Translations under genes and position numbers: made by a program | Part shown: one piece after another, positions 17,857 to 29,100 of the stretch | How positions within the stretch are numbered: position 1 is the stretch's first letter | How the letters are laid out: every line of letters starts with the position of its first letter | NCBI GenBank assembly: GCA_013298075.1 | Contig: JAAFJG010000008.1 | Span: forward strand, 50,111-114,110 | DNA: 64,000 nucleotides | Direction of reading: 5' to 3' | Source of the DNA: Cytophagales bacterium | GTDB lineage: Bacteria; Bacteroidota; Bacteroidia; Cytophagales; Microscillaceae | Notes under the pieces: generated by a model | The model's input: only the letters and a program-made list of their open reading frames with translations | What the model was told of the DNA's origin: nothing | Databases searched by the model: none

Positions 17857-17924
17857 ATATTGTTTTTTTAATTAAAAATATAAATGTTTTACTTATTTTT
17901 CATAGTGAATATTTTGTTGAATTG

Positions 17925-17944
17925 CCTCCAGATTTATCTGGAGG
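17925..17944. repeat. Palindromic repeat CCTCCAGAT-TT-ATCTGGAGG
   Basis: This is a perfect 9-bp-arm palindrome flanked by GAATTG, in inverted orientation relative to the copy at 41653-41672. It lies between the converging ABC ATPase and XRE genes and may also serve as a terminator. Confidence 0.75.
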
Positions 17945-17976
17945 ATAATAAACAATTCAATAAAAAACAAAAATAT

Positions 17977-18372
17977 TTACCTTGATAATATTTTTTCCAA
18001 AAGAGAATGTAAGCGTTCTATTTCTTTTTGTTGTGCATCCATTTGTTTTAAAAGGTCATTAATTCGAAGTGAATAATTTTTTTCTATATACTCAAATACT
18101 AATTTATCACCAATAAAATAACCATTAGTTATATTTTTGTGATTATTTAATTGATTTGTCATCAAAGATTCTTCATCGAAACTAATAATATCTTCTACTT
18201 TCATATTTAATACTTTAGCAATTTGTTCTAGCCGACTATAAGGCAAATCAACAACTCCCAGCTCGATTTTAGAGTAGCCTGCTTGAGTCATTTGTAGTTT
18301 TTCTGCTACGTAATTTTGTGTAAAATTACCTAATTTACGTACTTTTTTGATTTTTTCTCCAATATTTATCAT
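17977..18372 (-). CDS. XRE-family transcriptional regulator with C-terminal coiled coil
   Basis: The product has 131 residues. Residues about 4-62 are a lambda-repressor-like helix-turn-helix: IGEKIKKVRKLGNFTQNYVAEKL, then TQAGYSKIELGV and LEQIAKVLNMKVEDII. The C-terminal part (about 85-131) is a heptad-rich helix (IEKNYSLRINDLLKQMDAQQ and so on) suited to dimerisation. It has no sensor or protease domain. It is encoded divergently from purQ. A perfect 43-bp palindrome sits 43 bases upstream of its start, an obvious candidate operator for this or another dimeric regulator. The regulon is unknown; autoregulation and effects on purQ-porQ are possible. Confidence 0.85.
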   Translation of the reverse strand: MINIGEKIKKVRKLGNFTQNYVAEKLQMTQAGYSKIELGVVDLPYSRLEQIAKVLNMKVEDIISFDEESLMTNQLNNHKNITNGYFIGDKLVFEYIEKNYSLRINDLLKQMDAQQKEIERLHSLLEKILSR

Positions 18373-18414
18373 AATTTATAATTATATAAAAACCTTTATA
18401 AGATTAAACTAATA

Positions 18415-18457
18415 TTGCAAAATTAGGATATTAAATTTTAATATCCTAATTTTGCAA
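18415..18457. promoter_or_regulatory. Perfect 43-bp palindrome in the XRE-purQ divergent region (candidate operator)
   Basis: Twenty-one-base arms (TTGCAAAATTAGGATATTAA plus one A) surround a single central T and match perfectly. The palindrome lies between the XRE start (18372) and the purQ -7 element (18488). Its length and perfection far exceed chance, and no converging genes need a terminator here. A regulator binding site or a cruciform-forming element is the natural reading. Confidence 0.7.
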
Positions 18458-18487
18458 CGATTTTTTTTATTTTTCCAAAAAAATTAT

Positions 18488-18495
18488 TATCTTTG
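18488..18495 (+). promoter_or_regulatory. -7 element of purQ
   Basis: TATCTTTG matches TAnnTTTG and lies 34 bases before the purQ ATG at 18530. This supports that ATG over the upstream TTG at 18452, which lies ahead of the promoter and inside the palindrome. Confidence 0.6.
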
Positions 18496-18529
18496 CAAAT
18501 CTATAAAAATTATCAAAAAAATAATAATT

Positions 18530-19216
18530 ATGAATTTTTCTATCGTTGTTTTTCCCGGTTCTAATTGTGATGAAGATATGGTGTATGCTTTGCGTGAAAT
18601 ATTAGGACAAAAAGTAAATAAAGTATTTCATAAAGAAACTTCATTGCCACAAAATACAGATTGCGTTATTGTGCCGGGTGGTTTTTCTTATGGCGATTAT
18701 TTGCGTTCGGGGGCGATTGCTCGCTTTTCGCCCATTATGTCTGCCATTCAACAACACGCACAAAAAGGCGGTTTGGTTTGGGGAATTTGCAATGGCTTTC
18801 AAATATTAACCGAAGCAGGATTGCTCGAAGGTGTGTTGTTAAAAAACAATCATCAAAAATATTCTTGTAAAAATATTTATCTAAAACCAGCCACTAAAAA
18901 TACGCTATTAACTCAACATTTATCCTTAGAAAAAACGTATAAAATTCCGATTGCGCATGGCGATGGACGTTTTTATGCTGATGGTAATACCTTAAAAAGT
19001 TTGCAAGATAACGAACAAATTTTGTTTTATTATGCTGATAATCAAGGAATTGTGAATGAAAATACAAATCCAAATGGTTCGTTATTGAATATTGCAGGCA
19101 TTTGTAATAAATCTAAAAATGTTTTTGGTATGATGCCACATCCTGAGAGAGCGTCTGACGAAAGAAGTGGAAATATCGATGGAAAAACATTATTTTTATC
19201 TTTTTTAGGACAATGA
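18530..19216 (+). CDS. purQ: Phosphoribosylformylglycinamidine synthase subunit PurQ
   Basis: The product has 228 residues and is the class I glutamine amidotransferase subunit of FGAM synthase (step 4 of purine synthesis); it supplies ammonia to PurL in the cytoplasm. The start MNFSIVVFPGSNCDEDM is diagnostic of the family. The nucleophile is Cys87 in VWGICNGFQIL, and the His-Glu pair lies in MMPHPERA near the C-terminus. VPGGFSYGDYLRSGAIARFSP is the oxyanion/strand segment. The length is normal. Its stop overlaps the porQ start (ATGA), so the two genes are translationally coupled. No purL or purS is seen nearby. Confidence 0.96.
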   Translation: MNFSIVVFPGSNCDEDMVYALREILGQKVNKVFHKETSLPQNTDCVIVPGGFSYGDYLRSGAIARFSPIMSAIQQHAQKGGLVWGICNGFQILTEAGLLEGVLLKNNHQKYSCKNIYLKPATKNTLLTQHLSLEKTYKIPIAHGDGRFYADGNTLKSLQDNEQILFYYADNQGIVNENTNPNGSLLNIAGICNKSKNVFGMMPHPERASDERSGNIDGKTLFLSFLGQ

Positions 19217-20271
19217 ATTTAAAATTTTTTACCTTATTTTTGATACTTTTTATGTATTTTTCCACCTATATTTTTGCACAAATTGGAGGACGGAATGCGT
19301 ATAGCTTTATGTATGTGCCTACGAATGCGTTTACAGCAAGTTTAGGCGGTACAAACATCACAAGTGGACAAAATGATTCTCAAAATTGGACACAAAATCC
19401 TGCTTTATTAAATGAAAAAAATGATAAATTAGCCTCTTTTAGTTACAATCGTTGGCAGGCTGATATTGCACAATATTCGGTTGGATATGCCAAAGAAATC
19501 AAAAAATTAAAAGGAAATATAGGCGTAAATTTGCAATATATCAACTACGGAAAAATGGAACTCACAGACCCAACAGGCGTAAGCAGTGGCAATTTTTCGG
19601 TCTCTGATTTTTGTTTGAGTACGGCATATTCAAAAAAACAAGACAATTTTAGGTTTGGTGGACAACTCAAATTATTAGGTTCACAAATCGAAACATATCG
19701 TGCTTATGCTTTGGTGATGGATATTGGGGCAACATTTATTCACCCAAAAAATGATTTTGTAGTCGGTTTGGTGCTTAAAAATGTAGGTTTTAGACTAAAA
19801 AATTACGTGGAAAATCAAAAATCACCTTTGCCTTTTGATGCACAATTAGGCATTTCGTTTAAGCCAAAATATATGCCTGTTCGTTTTTCTGCGGTTTTTC
19901 ATCATTTACATAATTGGCAAATCACTTATTTTGACCCAAATTTGAACGTTCAATTAGATTTGAACGGGCAAGCAACTACTCAAAATAAAACTTTTATTGA
20001 TGAATTAGCACGCCATTTTATTTTGGGCGCAGAAATTTTATTACATAAAAATTTTCAGGTAAATGTAGGTTATAATCATCTTATCAATCGCGAATTAAGA
20101 TTAAAAGGTTTGGGCGGCGCAAGAGGTTTTACAGCAGGTTTTAAATTGAAAGTAAAAGATTTCGAATTTGGATATGCGTTTAATGGATTTCAAGCGGGAG
20201 GCGGTTCGAGAAATTTTATTACTTTGGCAGTGAATACCGTATTTTTTGAAAAGAAAAAAGTAGTAGAATAA
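19213..20271 (+). CDS. porQ: Type IX secretion system protein PorQ
   Basis: The product has 352 residues with a signal peptide ending near IFAQ. The mature N-terminus QIGGRNAYSFMYVPTNAF, then SLGGTNITSGQNDSQNWTQN and the ALLNE segment, is characteristic of PorQ, a PorV/FadL-like outer-membrane barrel of the T9SS. In Porphyromonas PorQ works with PorU, PorV and PorZ in the attachment complex that anchors cargo to lipopolysaccharide. The gene starts within the purQ stop codon. Pairing with purQ is not functional but the overlap implies one transcript. T9SS cargo is present in the same window (23199-29483). Confidence 0.9.
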   Translation: MNLKFFTLFLILFMYFSTYIFAQIGGRNAYSFMYVPTNAFTASLGGTNITSGQNDSQNWTQNPALLNEKNDKLASFSYNRWQADIAQYSVGYAKEIKKLKGNIGVNLQYINYGKMELTDPTGVSSGNFSVSDFCLSTAYSKKQDNFRFGGQLKLLGSQIETYRAYALVMDIGATFIHPKNDFVVGLVLKNVGFRLKNYVENQKSPLPFDAQLGISFKPKYMPVRFSAVFHHLHNWQITYFDPNLNVQLDLNGQATTQNKTFIDELARHFILGAEILLHKNFQVNVGYNHLINRELRLKGLGGARGFTAGFKLKVKDFEFGYAFNGFQAGGGSRNFITLAVNTVFFEKKKVVE

Positions 20272-20332
20272 AAATAAAAAATAAAAATAGAGCAAAAATA
20301 AACTCAACATCATAAAAATTAAATGTAAAGAA

Positions 20333-21187
20333 ATGATTGTTTTTTTCAAATTTAACCTCAATAATCCATATCTCGAATATCCTTTGATAATTGTAAGTGC
20401 TTTTTTTGTGGCTTATATTTTATCGACTATTACGCGTGGAGTGTTTGCAAAATTATTAAATATTGCCTCTGAAACCTTAAAAGTTGATGTTACAAAATTT
20501 AATTTTATCAAAAATGCGATTACATTTACGATTTATGTTTGCTTTACGATTTGGGTTTGTGCGATGATTCCACCTCTGAAACATATTGGTGATACATTGT
20601 TTGCGGGTGCGGGAATTTTGGCGGCTATTGTTGGTTTTGCTTCGCAACAAGCCTTTTCAAATATTATAAGTGGGATTTTTATTGTGATTTTCAAACCTTT
20701 TCGAGTAGGTGATAATATAAAAATTGGGCTTGATGTATCGGGAAGTGTAGAAGATATTACGTTGAGGCACGTCATTATTAAAAACCCTGAAAATCGCAGA
20801 GTAATTATTCCTAATTCTTTGATAAGTTCGCAAACGATTATCAATTCTTCGATTGTAGATGAAAGAGTTTGTGGACAAATTGAATTGATTGTCGATCATC
20901 ATACGAATATTGACGTAGCTATTCAAATTATAACTGAAGAAATTAGAAAACATCACAATTTTTTAGATGGAAGAAGTGAAGATGATATTGAAGAAAATAT
21001 TCCTGAAATAAGAGTTTTAGTGGTTGAAATTAATCCTGTAGGTGTGCAGTTACGCGGGTATGCATGGGCAGAAGATGGTGGAAAATCTTTTTTTATGAAA
21101 ACAGATTTATTAAAATCTATCAAAGAAAGATTTGATACGACAGGTATTATTTTTGCACAAATGCCAAAAATTACTTTTGGAAAATAA
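20333..21187 (+). CDS. MscS-family mechanosensitive ion channel
   Basis: The product has 284 residues. Three membrane helices are visible (about residues 15-37, 62-84, and the pore-lining TM3 at about 90-115: LFAGAGILAAIVGFASQQAF), followed by the MscS beta domain (FKPFRVGDNIKIG, GSVEDITLRHVII, RRVIIPNSLI) and a C-terminal alpha/beta domain. It opens under membrane tension to release solutes on osmotic downshock. It lies 61 bases downstream of porQ on the same strand, possibly in one transcript, and shares a bidirectional terminator with the convergent acyl-CoA dehydrogenase. Confidence 0.92.
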   Translation: MIVFFKFNLNNPYLEYPLIIVSAFFVAYILSTITRGVFAKLLNIASETLKVDVTKFNFIKNAITFTIYVCFTIWVCAMIPPLKHIGDTLFAGAGILAAIVGFASQQAFSNIISGIFIVIFKPFRVGDNIKIGLDVSGSVEDITLRHVIIKNPENRRVIIPNSLISSQTIINSSIVDERVCGQIELIVDHHTNIDVAIQIITEEIRKHHNFLDGRSEDDIEENIPEIRVLVVEINPVGVQLRGYAWAEDGGKSFFMKTDLLKSIKERFDTTGIIFAQMPKITFGK

Positions 21188-21198
21188 TTATAAAAGTG

Positions 21199-21240
21199 AA
21201 ATTAAACCTATAAAAATTTTGAAGTTTATAGGTTTAATTT
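21199..21240. terminator. Bidirectional terminator between mscS-like and acyl-CoA dehydrogenase genes
   Basis: A perfect 16-bp stem (AAATTAAACCTATAAA with TTTATAGGTTTAATTT) closes a 10-nt loop midway between the convergent genes. T-runs follow in both directions. Confidence 0.85.
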
Positions 21241-21249
21241 TATAAAAGT

Positions 21250-23031
21250 CTATAAAAAATATTCTTCTTTCATTTTAACCGTTAAAAAATCATTTTTTTC
21301 TAAACGATTACGAATCAATTGAATTTTTGGTAATTCATATTCACAATAATAATGAAAGGCAAATATTTTTCCTTGTTTGAAATTTTCGTCTTGATGATTT
21401 TGAACTGCGACAAATTGTTTGAGTAATTGCCAAGAAATGGCTAAAATTCCGACTAATTCTAAATATAAAGTTGCATCAGACAACATTTTTTCGATGTCAT
21501 ATTTTTCTATTTTGTCTAATAATTCTTTGGTGATAGAAGAAAACATATATACATTTCGAGAAATTTCATCTATTTGTATTTCTAATAATTCGATATTTTC
21601 AGCCGCATTAATGGTATCATATAATTCTCTCAAAAAATATTTAAACGCCTTCCCATTTTTTAAATTTACTTTTCGCCCCAATAAATCAATGCCGTGAATA
21701 CCTGTTGTACCTTCGTGAATCGGGTGAATACGACTTTCTCTAAAATACTGCTCGACATTAAAATCTCTACAATAACCAGCACCGCCTAGAATCTGCACTG
21801 CTGTACTTGTTGTCAAAATTCCCATTTCAGAAGGATAAGATTTTGCCACAGGCGTTAAAAAATCTAATAATAATGCATATTTTTCTTTTTCTTCAGAATT
21901 TGTGGCTGTTTTTTCTTTATCTGCATATAAAGCACATTGCAAAAGCAAACCTAAAGAACCGTCAATAATTGATTTTTGAAACAATAACATACGTTTTACG
22001 TCAGCATGTTCGATGATGTTTACTTGTTTTTGTGCAATGTCTTTATTTTCTATTTTTCTGCCTTGTGGACGTTCTTTGGCATATTTTAATGAATCATAAT
22101 AAGCCGCCGAAGCAATTCCTACTGCATTCATTCCAACTCCAATGCGTGCTTCATTCATCATTTGAAACATATAACTCAATCCTTTATGCTCCTCCCCTAC
22201 CAAATAACCTATGCAATTATCATTGCTTCCAAATGATAAATGAGCAATGGGCGCACCTTTGTAACCCATTTTATGAAAAATTCCTGCCGTGATAACATCA
22301 TTACTTACTAATTCTTCGTTTTCTGTAATTTTTTTTTGTGGTACAATGAACAAAGAAATACCTTTTACACCTGCGGGAGCGTCTTTTATGCGTGCCAACA
22401 AGAGATGAATTACGTTTTCACACGCATTATGGTCGCCTGCGGAAATATAAATTTTTTGTCCTTTGATTTGATATTTTCCATCTTCCAAAGGAATTGCCAT
22501 CGTCGAAATATCAGAAAGAGAACTACCCGCGTCTGGCTCTGTGAGTGCCATTGTGCCTTGCCATTCTCCCGAAAACATTTTTGGTAAATATATATTTTTT
22601 AAAGTTTCATTGGCAAAAGTATTGATTAAATTGGCTGCTCCTGCAGTCAAAAATGGAAAAATACTCATCGAATAATTAGCCGCATTGAAAATATAACCAC
22701 AAGCATTATTGATAATAGCAGGCAGTTGCATACCTCCATCTTTTTCAGGAAAATGAGCAGAAATCCAACCACCTTCACCACAGGCTTTGATAAAATCCTT
22801 TATTTTTTCGTGAACAATAATTTTGCCATCCACTAATTGTGGTTCATTTGCGTCCATAATTCTATTATAAGGTCGCATCAATCTATCCCCCATTTCTAAA
22901 GCAGATGATAACATTAAGTCAAAATCTTGTTTGGTATGATTCGAAAAGAGTTTATTTTGTGTCAATAAATGTGCTTGATGCACGTCATATAATAAAAATT
23001 CTAAGTTTTGAAGACTAATATATTTTTCCAT
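21250..23031 (-). CDS. Acyl-CoA dehydrogenase (long C-terminal-extension type, DmdC-like)
   Basis: Starting at the ATG at 23031 (MEKYISLQNLEFLLYDVHQA) the product has 593 residues. A TTG 36 bases upstream is a less likely start. It has the typical order: N-terminal helical domain, MALTEPDAGSSLSDI (flavin/substrate loop), a beta domain with KIYISAGDH, then C-terminal helices with MMNEARIGVGM and ESRIHPIHEGTTGIHGIDLL. Glu440 in HEGTT is the predicted catalytic base. The extra about 130 C-terminal residues place it with the 590-600-residue group that includes the 3-methylmercaptopropionyl-CoA dehydrogenases. Substrate cannot be told from sequence alone; fatty or branched acyl-CoA is most likely in Bacteroidota. 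The electron acceptor would be ETF. Confidence 0.92.
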   Translation of the reverse strand: MEKYISLQNLEFLLYDVHQAHLLTQNKLFSNHTKQDFDLMLSSALEMGDRLMRPYNRIMDANEPQLVDGKIIVHEKIKDFIKACGEGGWISAHFPEKDGGMQLPAIINNACGYIFNAANYSMSIFPFLTAGAANLINTFANETLKNIYLPKMFSGEWQGTMALTEPDAGSSLSDISTMAIPLEDGKYQIKGQKIYISAGDHNACENVIHLLLARIKDAPAGVKGISLFIVPQKKITENEELVSNDVITAGIFHKMGYKGAPIAHLSFGSNDNCIGYLVGEEHKGLSYMFQMMNEARIGVGMNAVGIASAAYYDSLKYAKERPQGRKIENKDIAQKQVNIIEHADVKRMLLFQKSIIDGSLGLLLQCALYADKEKTATNSEEKEKYALLLDFLTPVAKSYPSEMGILTTSTAVQILGGAGYCRDFNVEQYFRESRIHPIHEGTTGIHGIDLLGRKVNLKNGKAFKYFLRELYDTINAAENIELLEIQIDEISRNVYMFSSITKELLDKIEKYDIEKMLSDATLYLELVGILAISWQLLKQFVAVQNHQDENFKQGKIFAFHYYCEYELPKIQLIRNRLEKNDFLTVKMKEEYFL

Positions 23032-23122
23032 TTTGGATAGTTTATGTGTTTTTAAGAAATATTGCAAAAATCATTCTATTTTTTGGTTGTAAAATTACTT
23101 TTTTTTGGGGAATAAATAACAT

Positions 23123-23157
23123 AAATCCCGCAAAATTAAAAAAAAATTGCAGGATTT
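23123..23157 (-). terminator. Terminator of the giant T9SS repeat gene
   Basis: On the minus strand AAATCCTGCAA pairs with TTGCGGGATTT, with one G-T pair, around an A/T loop. It is located 40 bases after the stop codon at 23199. Confidence 0.65.
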
Positions 23158-23198
23158 ATTTTTATATCCATGAAAAAGATTAAATTAATAAATGCTTA

Positions 23199-26100
23199 CT
23201 AATTCACAATCAATTTATTAAGCCAAGTTGCCTTTGATTTTGGATTCATAATTTTTATTATATACATACCTTTTGCTAATAGTTTTATATCTACTTTTAC
23301 GCCTTTTGTTCCTTCATTTATTTTTCCTGAGAGAATTTTTTGCCCTTGTAGATTTGAAATTTCATAGTCATAATTTACGTTTGCTTCTTGTTCAAATCCT
23401 ATAAATACTTCATCGCTTGCAGGATTTGGATATATCCAACATTTTCCTTGTTGTTCATCAGCCAATCCAGAAATCAATGGTGGAAATACAGTAGGAGATG
23501 CTTTTTCCGCATCTAATACGTCAAAATTAATATCATCTTGCACAAATGCGGCTACAACTATATTACTCCAATTATAAAAAAATGGAATATTTGGATTATT
23601 TTGATTGGCAGCATACATAGGAATACTAAAATTCAAAACTTCCGTATCTCCTGGTACCCAAGTACGCCTATAATATGTACCTGTTGCATTAGGGAGCATT
23701 TTTCGAACTACATTTTTATATAAAGCAGTTCCAGTTAAACCTAGTTGAGCAGATGTAACTGTTTTTTCTACTAATGCTACATGAAAAACAATAGGACGTG
23801 TGTAACTATCTAACGCCAAAACTTCTGCACGTACATTCAAATTTCCATTTGTTGGTGGCGGAAAAGTTATGCTTACTTTCATAGGAGCGGGCAGTAGAGC
23901 TAATTGGCTATATTTTTGAGAACCCCAAATACTAAATAATGAGTCTGGACCTGTTAAACCGTCTATGGCTGCTCTTGGTGCTCTTGAAATTTCATTATAA
24001 GAAGCGCGTGCTGTGGCATCATGTGGATTTTGGTTATATAAAAGATCAGCCCCTAAAAAATCAGTAAAATATTGCATTACTACCAATTCTAATTGTTGAA
24101 CAGTTGGAAAACTGTTAATATACGCATTTTCACCAACAACAACATCAGCAGTACTAGTAGAGGTAAAATATTCTAATAATAATTTTGCTTTACGATTTCC
24201 TACATATATATCATCAAAAGCAATTCCATCTAACTTTTCTCCTAATGGATTATCACTATTACTACCGAAAGCGACCCTAAAACGCACTGGATTTGTACCT
24301 ATTTCACCTCTGATAAAATCTAAGGCGAATCTTGCTTCTATCCACTTTCCATATTTTCCTGTCCAACCTTTTCTTTGTGGATTGACTGCGTCACCCCCTG
24401 GAGAACCTAAAATATTATTACTATTATACCATTCTAAACCATCTCCTACACTCCCAACTACTTTCCAAGTTTGTCCATCATCATAAGAATACAATAAGGA
24501 AGTACCATCTGCTCCTTGGTCTGAATCTGACCAAATTTTAATAACAATCATTGGTCTCTCGATATTTACCAAAGAAAAACAAGGACTTTCTACAAAAGAT
24601 TTTTGATTATTGGTATGATTAGCTGTTAAACCAGTTCCCCAATATCTATTCCCTGGAGTTGTAGTGATATTTCTTCCTGCCACAGGAGTTCCAAGCGTCC
24701 ATGTATGTGGAACAGAAACAATATCCGTTCCTGCTATCCAACCGTGATTATTTGCTTGGAAGTCTTCAGAATAAGGTGTTAAGTCTGTTGGAGTAATGAA
24801 TGGAAAAATAGAAACTTTTTTTGTAATCGTATGTGAACAATTTTTATTAGTTCTTACGATTAGTTTAACATTATAAACACCTGCATTGACAAATAAATGT
24901 GTTGGATTAGGAAAATTTCCTACTATGATAGGTGTTCCATCACCAAAATCCCAAGTCCATTGATCGATAACACTTGCATTAGTGGTAGCAACTGTTGATA
25001 AATTTGTAAATTGTGTTGTAGTTCCCAAACAAGTTCCTAAATATCTAAAATTTGCGACAGGAACAGGATTGATAGCCAATGGTATCGTATTTTGTTCATA
25101 AAAACAACCAAATTGATTAGTAACTCTTAATTTTACTACAAAACTTCCTGCATCAGGAAATATTTTAGTTGGATTACTAATACTAGACGTTGTATTATCA
25201 GGAAAAACCCATTGCCAAATCCAGTCAGGTTGAGTAGTAGAAGGCGTAAATGTAGTGGTTTCGCCATAACAAGTATTTGTAATCACAACTGTATTATAAG
25301 GCACAGGATTAACTATCACTGGAATTTGAACAATTTGCGAACAATTAGGAGTTGTATTACTACTTATTTGTGTAAGTTTCACAAATTGAGTCGCAGAAAC
25401 ATTATCCCATCTAACACGAATAGCATTTGTACCTGTCCCTAAAACAATCGTTCCATTATTCACTTCCCAAATATAACTATGTCCAGCAACGGCTGTAGTA
25501 GAATAAGCATATTCAATATCTTCACACACTACTCCCACTCCTATAATAGAAGGTGTTGGTAGTGGTAAAATAACTATATCAACACTTACATATTTAGAAC
25601 AATTAGGTACTAAAACTGTATTTGTTTGCGTCAATTCTACTTTTCCAACTGAGTTAGTTCCCCAAGTTACACTAATTTGATTAGTTCCTTGTCCTGTAAA
25701 AGTACCATTGGTTACTGTCCAATTATACGTATGTCCCGTTACATTTGCCACCTGATAAGTATAAGTTAAAGTAGCACAAACGTTATTAGTACCTGTTACT
25801 CCACCTACTATATTTGGAGTTGGTAATGGATTGATAGTAATATTTTGTGTTGATATTTTTGTACATGTAGTGGCTGTGATTCTTTCTGTAACTTTTACAA
25901 TACCTGTTGCACTAGCACTCCAATTAACTGTGATTGCATTTGTATTTTGTCCACTTGCAATTACACCATTGGTAACGTCCCAAATATATGTATTTCCTGC
26001 TACGTTTGGCGTGCTATATGTAACTCCCATTGATAAAGCACAAACCGCATTATTTGTATTAGTCACTAATGGTGTTGGTAATGGATTTATTATATAATTT

Positions 26101-29100
26101 TGTGTAGCAGTATTTGAACAATTATTAGGGTCTGTTTGTATTACAGTAAGCGTACCTGTTCCTGCTACTCCCCAAGTTACAGTTACTTGACTTTGATTAG
26201 TAGGCGAAGTAATCGTTCCACCTATAATAGTCCAACTATATGTATTTAAGGTAACAAATGGTGTACTATAAATATTTCCTGTAGAAGTTTCACAAGCAAC
26301 ACTTCCTGAGATAGAAGGTGTTGGCAAAGGTAAAATAATAATATTTTTTAGATCTAATTTGCTACAATTAGGAGTTAATAATGTATTGGTTTGTGTAACT
26401 TCTACTTTTGCTCCTGATGGATTACTTCCCCAAGTTACTGAAATAGCATTAGTGCCTTGTCCTGTAAATGTACCGCCTACTATATTCCAAACATAATTTT
26501 GCCCTGTTGAATTAGCTACGGAGTAAGATTGTACTGATAAAGCACACACATTCAAAGTTCCCACAATTGAAGGGGTAGGTAATGGATGAATAGTAATTGT
26601 TCTTGATGTAATTGTAACACAATTAGTTAAAGTATTCGTTTCTGTGATTTGAACAGTTCCTGATGCGGTTGTTCCCCAATCTATCGTAATAGTATTTGTA
26701 CCCTGTCCGCTTGCAATCGAACCTCCTGTTACATTCCAAGAATAATTACGATTCGCTGATGAAGTTACATTATAAGGCTCTAGTGTCTTACCTGCGCATA
26801 CTGAGCCGTTACCTAAAATAGTAGGAGTTGGCAAAGCATTAATAGTAATATTTTGGTTTGATGTCCCCACACAAGTATTAGCATCGGTTTGTGTTACAGA
26901 TAAATTTCCTGTTCCTGCTGCACCCCAAGTTACTGTAATTTGATTTGTATTTTGTCCTGCTGTAATTGTTCCGCCTGTAATTGTCCAAACAAAAGTTCCA
27001 GAACCAGAAGTACTATATATATTTCCTGTTGATACGGCACAAATACTTACATTACCAATAATAGGTGGAATTGGTAACGGATTGACTACTACGGCTCTTG
27101 TTGAGGTAGAAATACATGCATTTGGTGCTGTTTCAATCACTGATACAGAAGCACTTGGATTAGCAACTCCCCAATTAATTGTAACTACATTTGAAGTTCC
27201 TCCTGATGCTATTGTTCCACCAATAACAGACCAAACATACCCACTTCCATTTGAAGGCATTGTATAAGTAACTCCATTTTGACCTGCACAAACAGATGTA
27301 TTTACATTAGGTATAATTGGATTTGGTTTTGCTAAAATAGTAATATTACTCGTAGATGTTCTAACACAAGTAGTTGAACTGATTGTTTCAGCTACATTAA
27401 TTACTCCTGATCCTGCACTTCCCCAACTAATTAAAATTGTATTCGTATTTTGTCCTGATGTAATAATTCCACGTGACACAGACCATAGATATGTACTTCC
27501 TATATTATTGGTTACTGAATAAGAATTTCCCGTTGTATTTTCACAAGAAGAAGCGGAAGGTGCTGCGACAATAATTGGATTAGGCAATGGATTGATAGCG
27601 ATTGATCTTGTAGCTACTTTATTACAAGATTTAACGACAGGGGTTGTATAATTGGCAGTTTGATTAACAGTAACACTACCAGTACCCGATGCACCCCAAT
27701 TCACCACAATACTATTTCCTACACTACTTCCTATAATAGTACCGCCTGTTATACTCCAAATATATGAATTATTGGCTACATTTGTAACCGAGTAAGTAAC
27801 ATTATTTTGATTAGCACAAACGCTAGCACTTCCTGTAATAATTGGATTTGGAACTCTAAAAACTGTGGTAGAAATAGCAAATCCATAACTTGGACATGGT
27901 AAACCAGGAAATCCATTGCTACTTGGATTAAAGAAGACTGCTCCATTCCAAGTTACAAAATTTTGTCCTGTTGGAATAGCTACATTACTTGGTCTGAATG
28001 TAAACACACCTGATGTATTAATAATTGGGTCTGTTCCTCCATTTGCGGTATTAGTTGATAGAAACGAACCATTACTTGATACTATTGAAGTTATACAAGC
28101 AGGCGAAATATCATCTCTAACCAGAGGTGTTGTATCAGATGCATCATTACAAATACTTTGTGCAATAATAAAGTTTGCATTATTAACAACTACGTTTACG
28201 CTTTGAGATGATAAACAACCATCAAGATTTGTAAAAGTATAAGTAAGTATATTTGTTCCTAATGTTGCAGCACTTGGTATAAAATTATTCCCTGAAACTC
28301 CAGAGCCACTAAATACCCCTCCTGCAGGATTCGCTATATTTCCTGTTGTATTCAAACTTACAGGAGTGGATTGTGTGTTCGAGAAGTTAGTATTAACCAT
28401 TGTAAAAGTAACTATTGGCAATGCCTTTACTTGAAAAGCAATAACACTTGAAATAACTTCGCAATTTGTAGTTGTATTTTTTCCAATAACTGTGATTGTA
28501 TAATTATCATTAACTGTTAAACTTACCAAAGTGGTATAAGTATTAGTAGCACTAAACGTAGTTGGAAAACCTGGTTCTGAAACTCCTGATTTTTTTAAAT
28601 CAAAACTATATTGATTAGAGTTTCCACTACCAGTAAAAGTAATCGTTTGTCCAAAACAAATTTTATTATTTGTATTGTTACTTGTGAGAACTACTACAGG
28701 CGCATCATTAATAGTAATATTTAAAACAACTGTGTTACTATTACAAGTACCATTATTATTAACTACATAAATAGTCGTTGTTCCTACATTATTAGTATTA
28801 ATTCCTAATTGTGTTAAATTTCGAGTCGTCCCTGTAGTTATTAAACTTGTCAAAGCAGCATCGGAATACCAATTTACAGTTGTTCCAGAAGAAACTATAT
28901 TGGTTGTGCCTACGATGTCTTTACAAAATACTTGTGCATTACCACCTGTAATGGTCGGTATAGATGGAAGTGCTGCAGTAGAAAATGTTGCGAATATAAC
29001 GCCATTTTCTGCCCCTAAAATAGTTGCTCCTCCGGCTGTTCTTGTCATATTGACATTACCAACAGGAGAAGTTGCTTTTACTTTTAATCCACTAATTGTA

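Noticed and set aside
18452..18529. Upstream TTG start for PurQ
   Set aside because: It lies ahead of the -7 element and inside the palindrome; PurQ proteins start as MNFSIVVFPGSN, at 18530.
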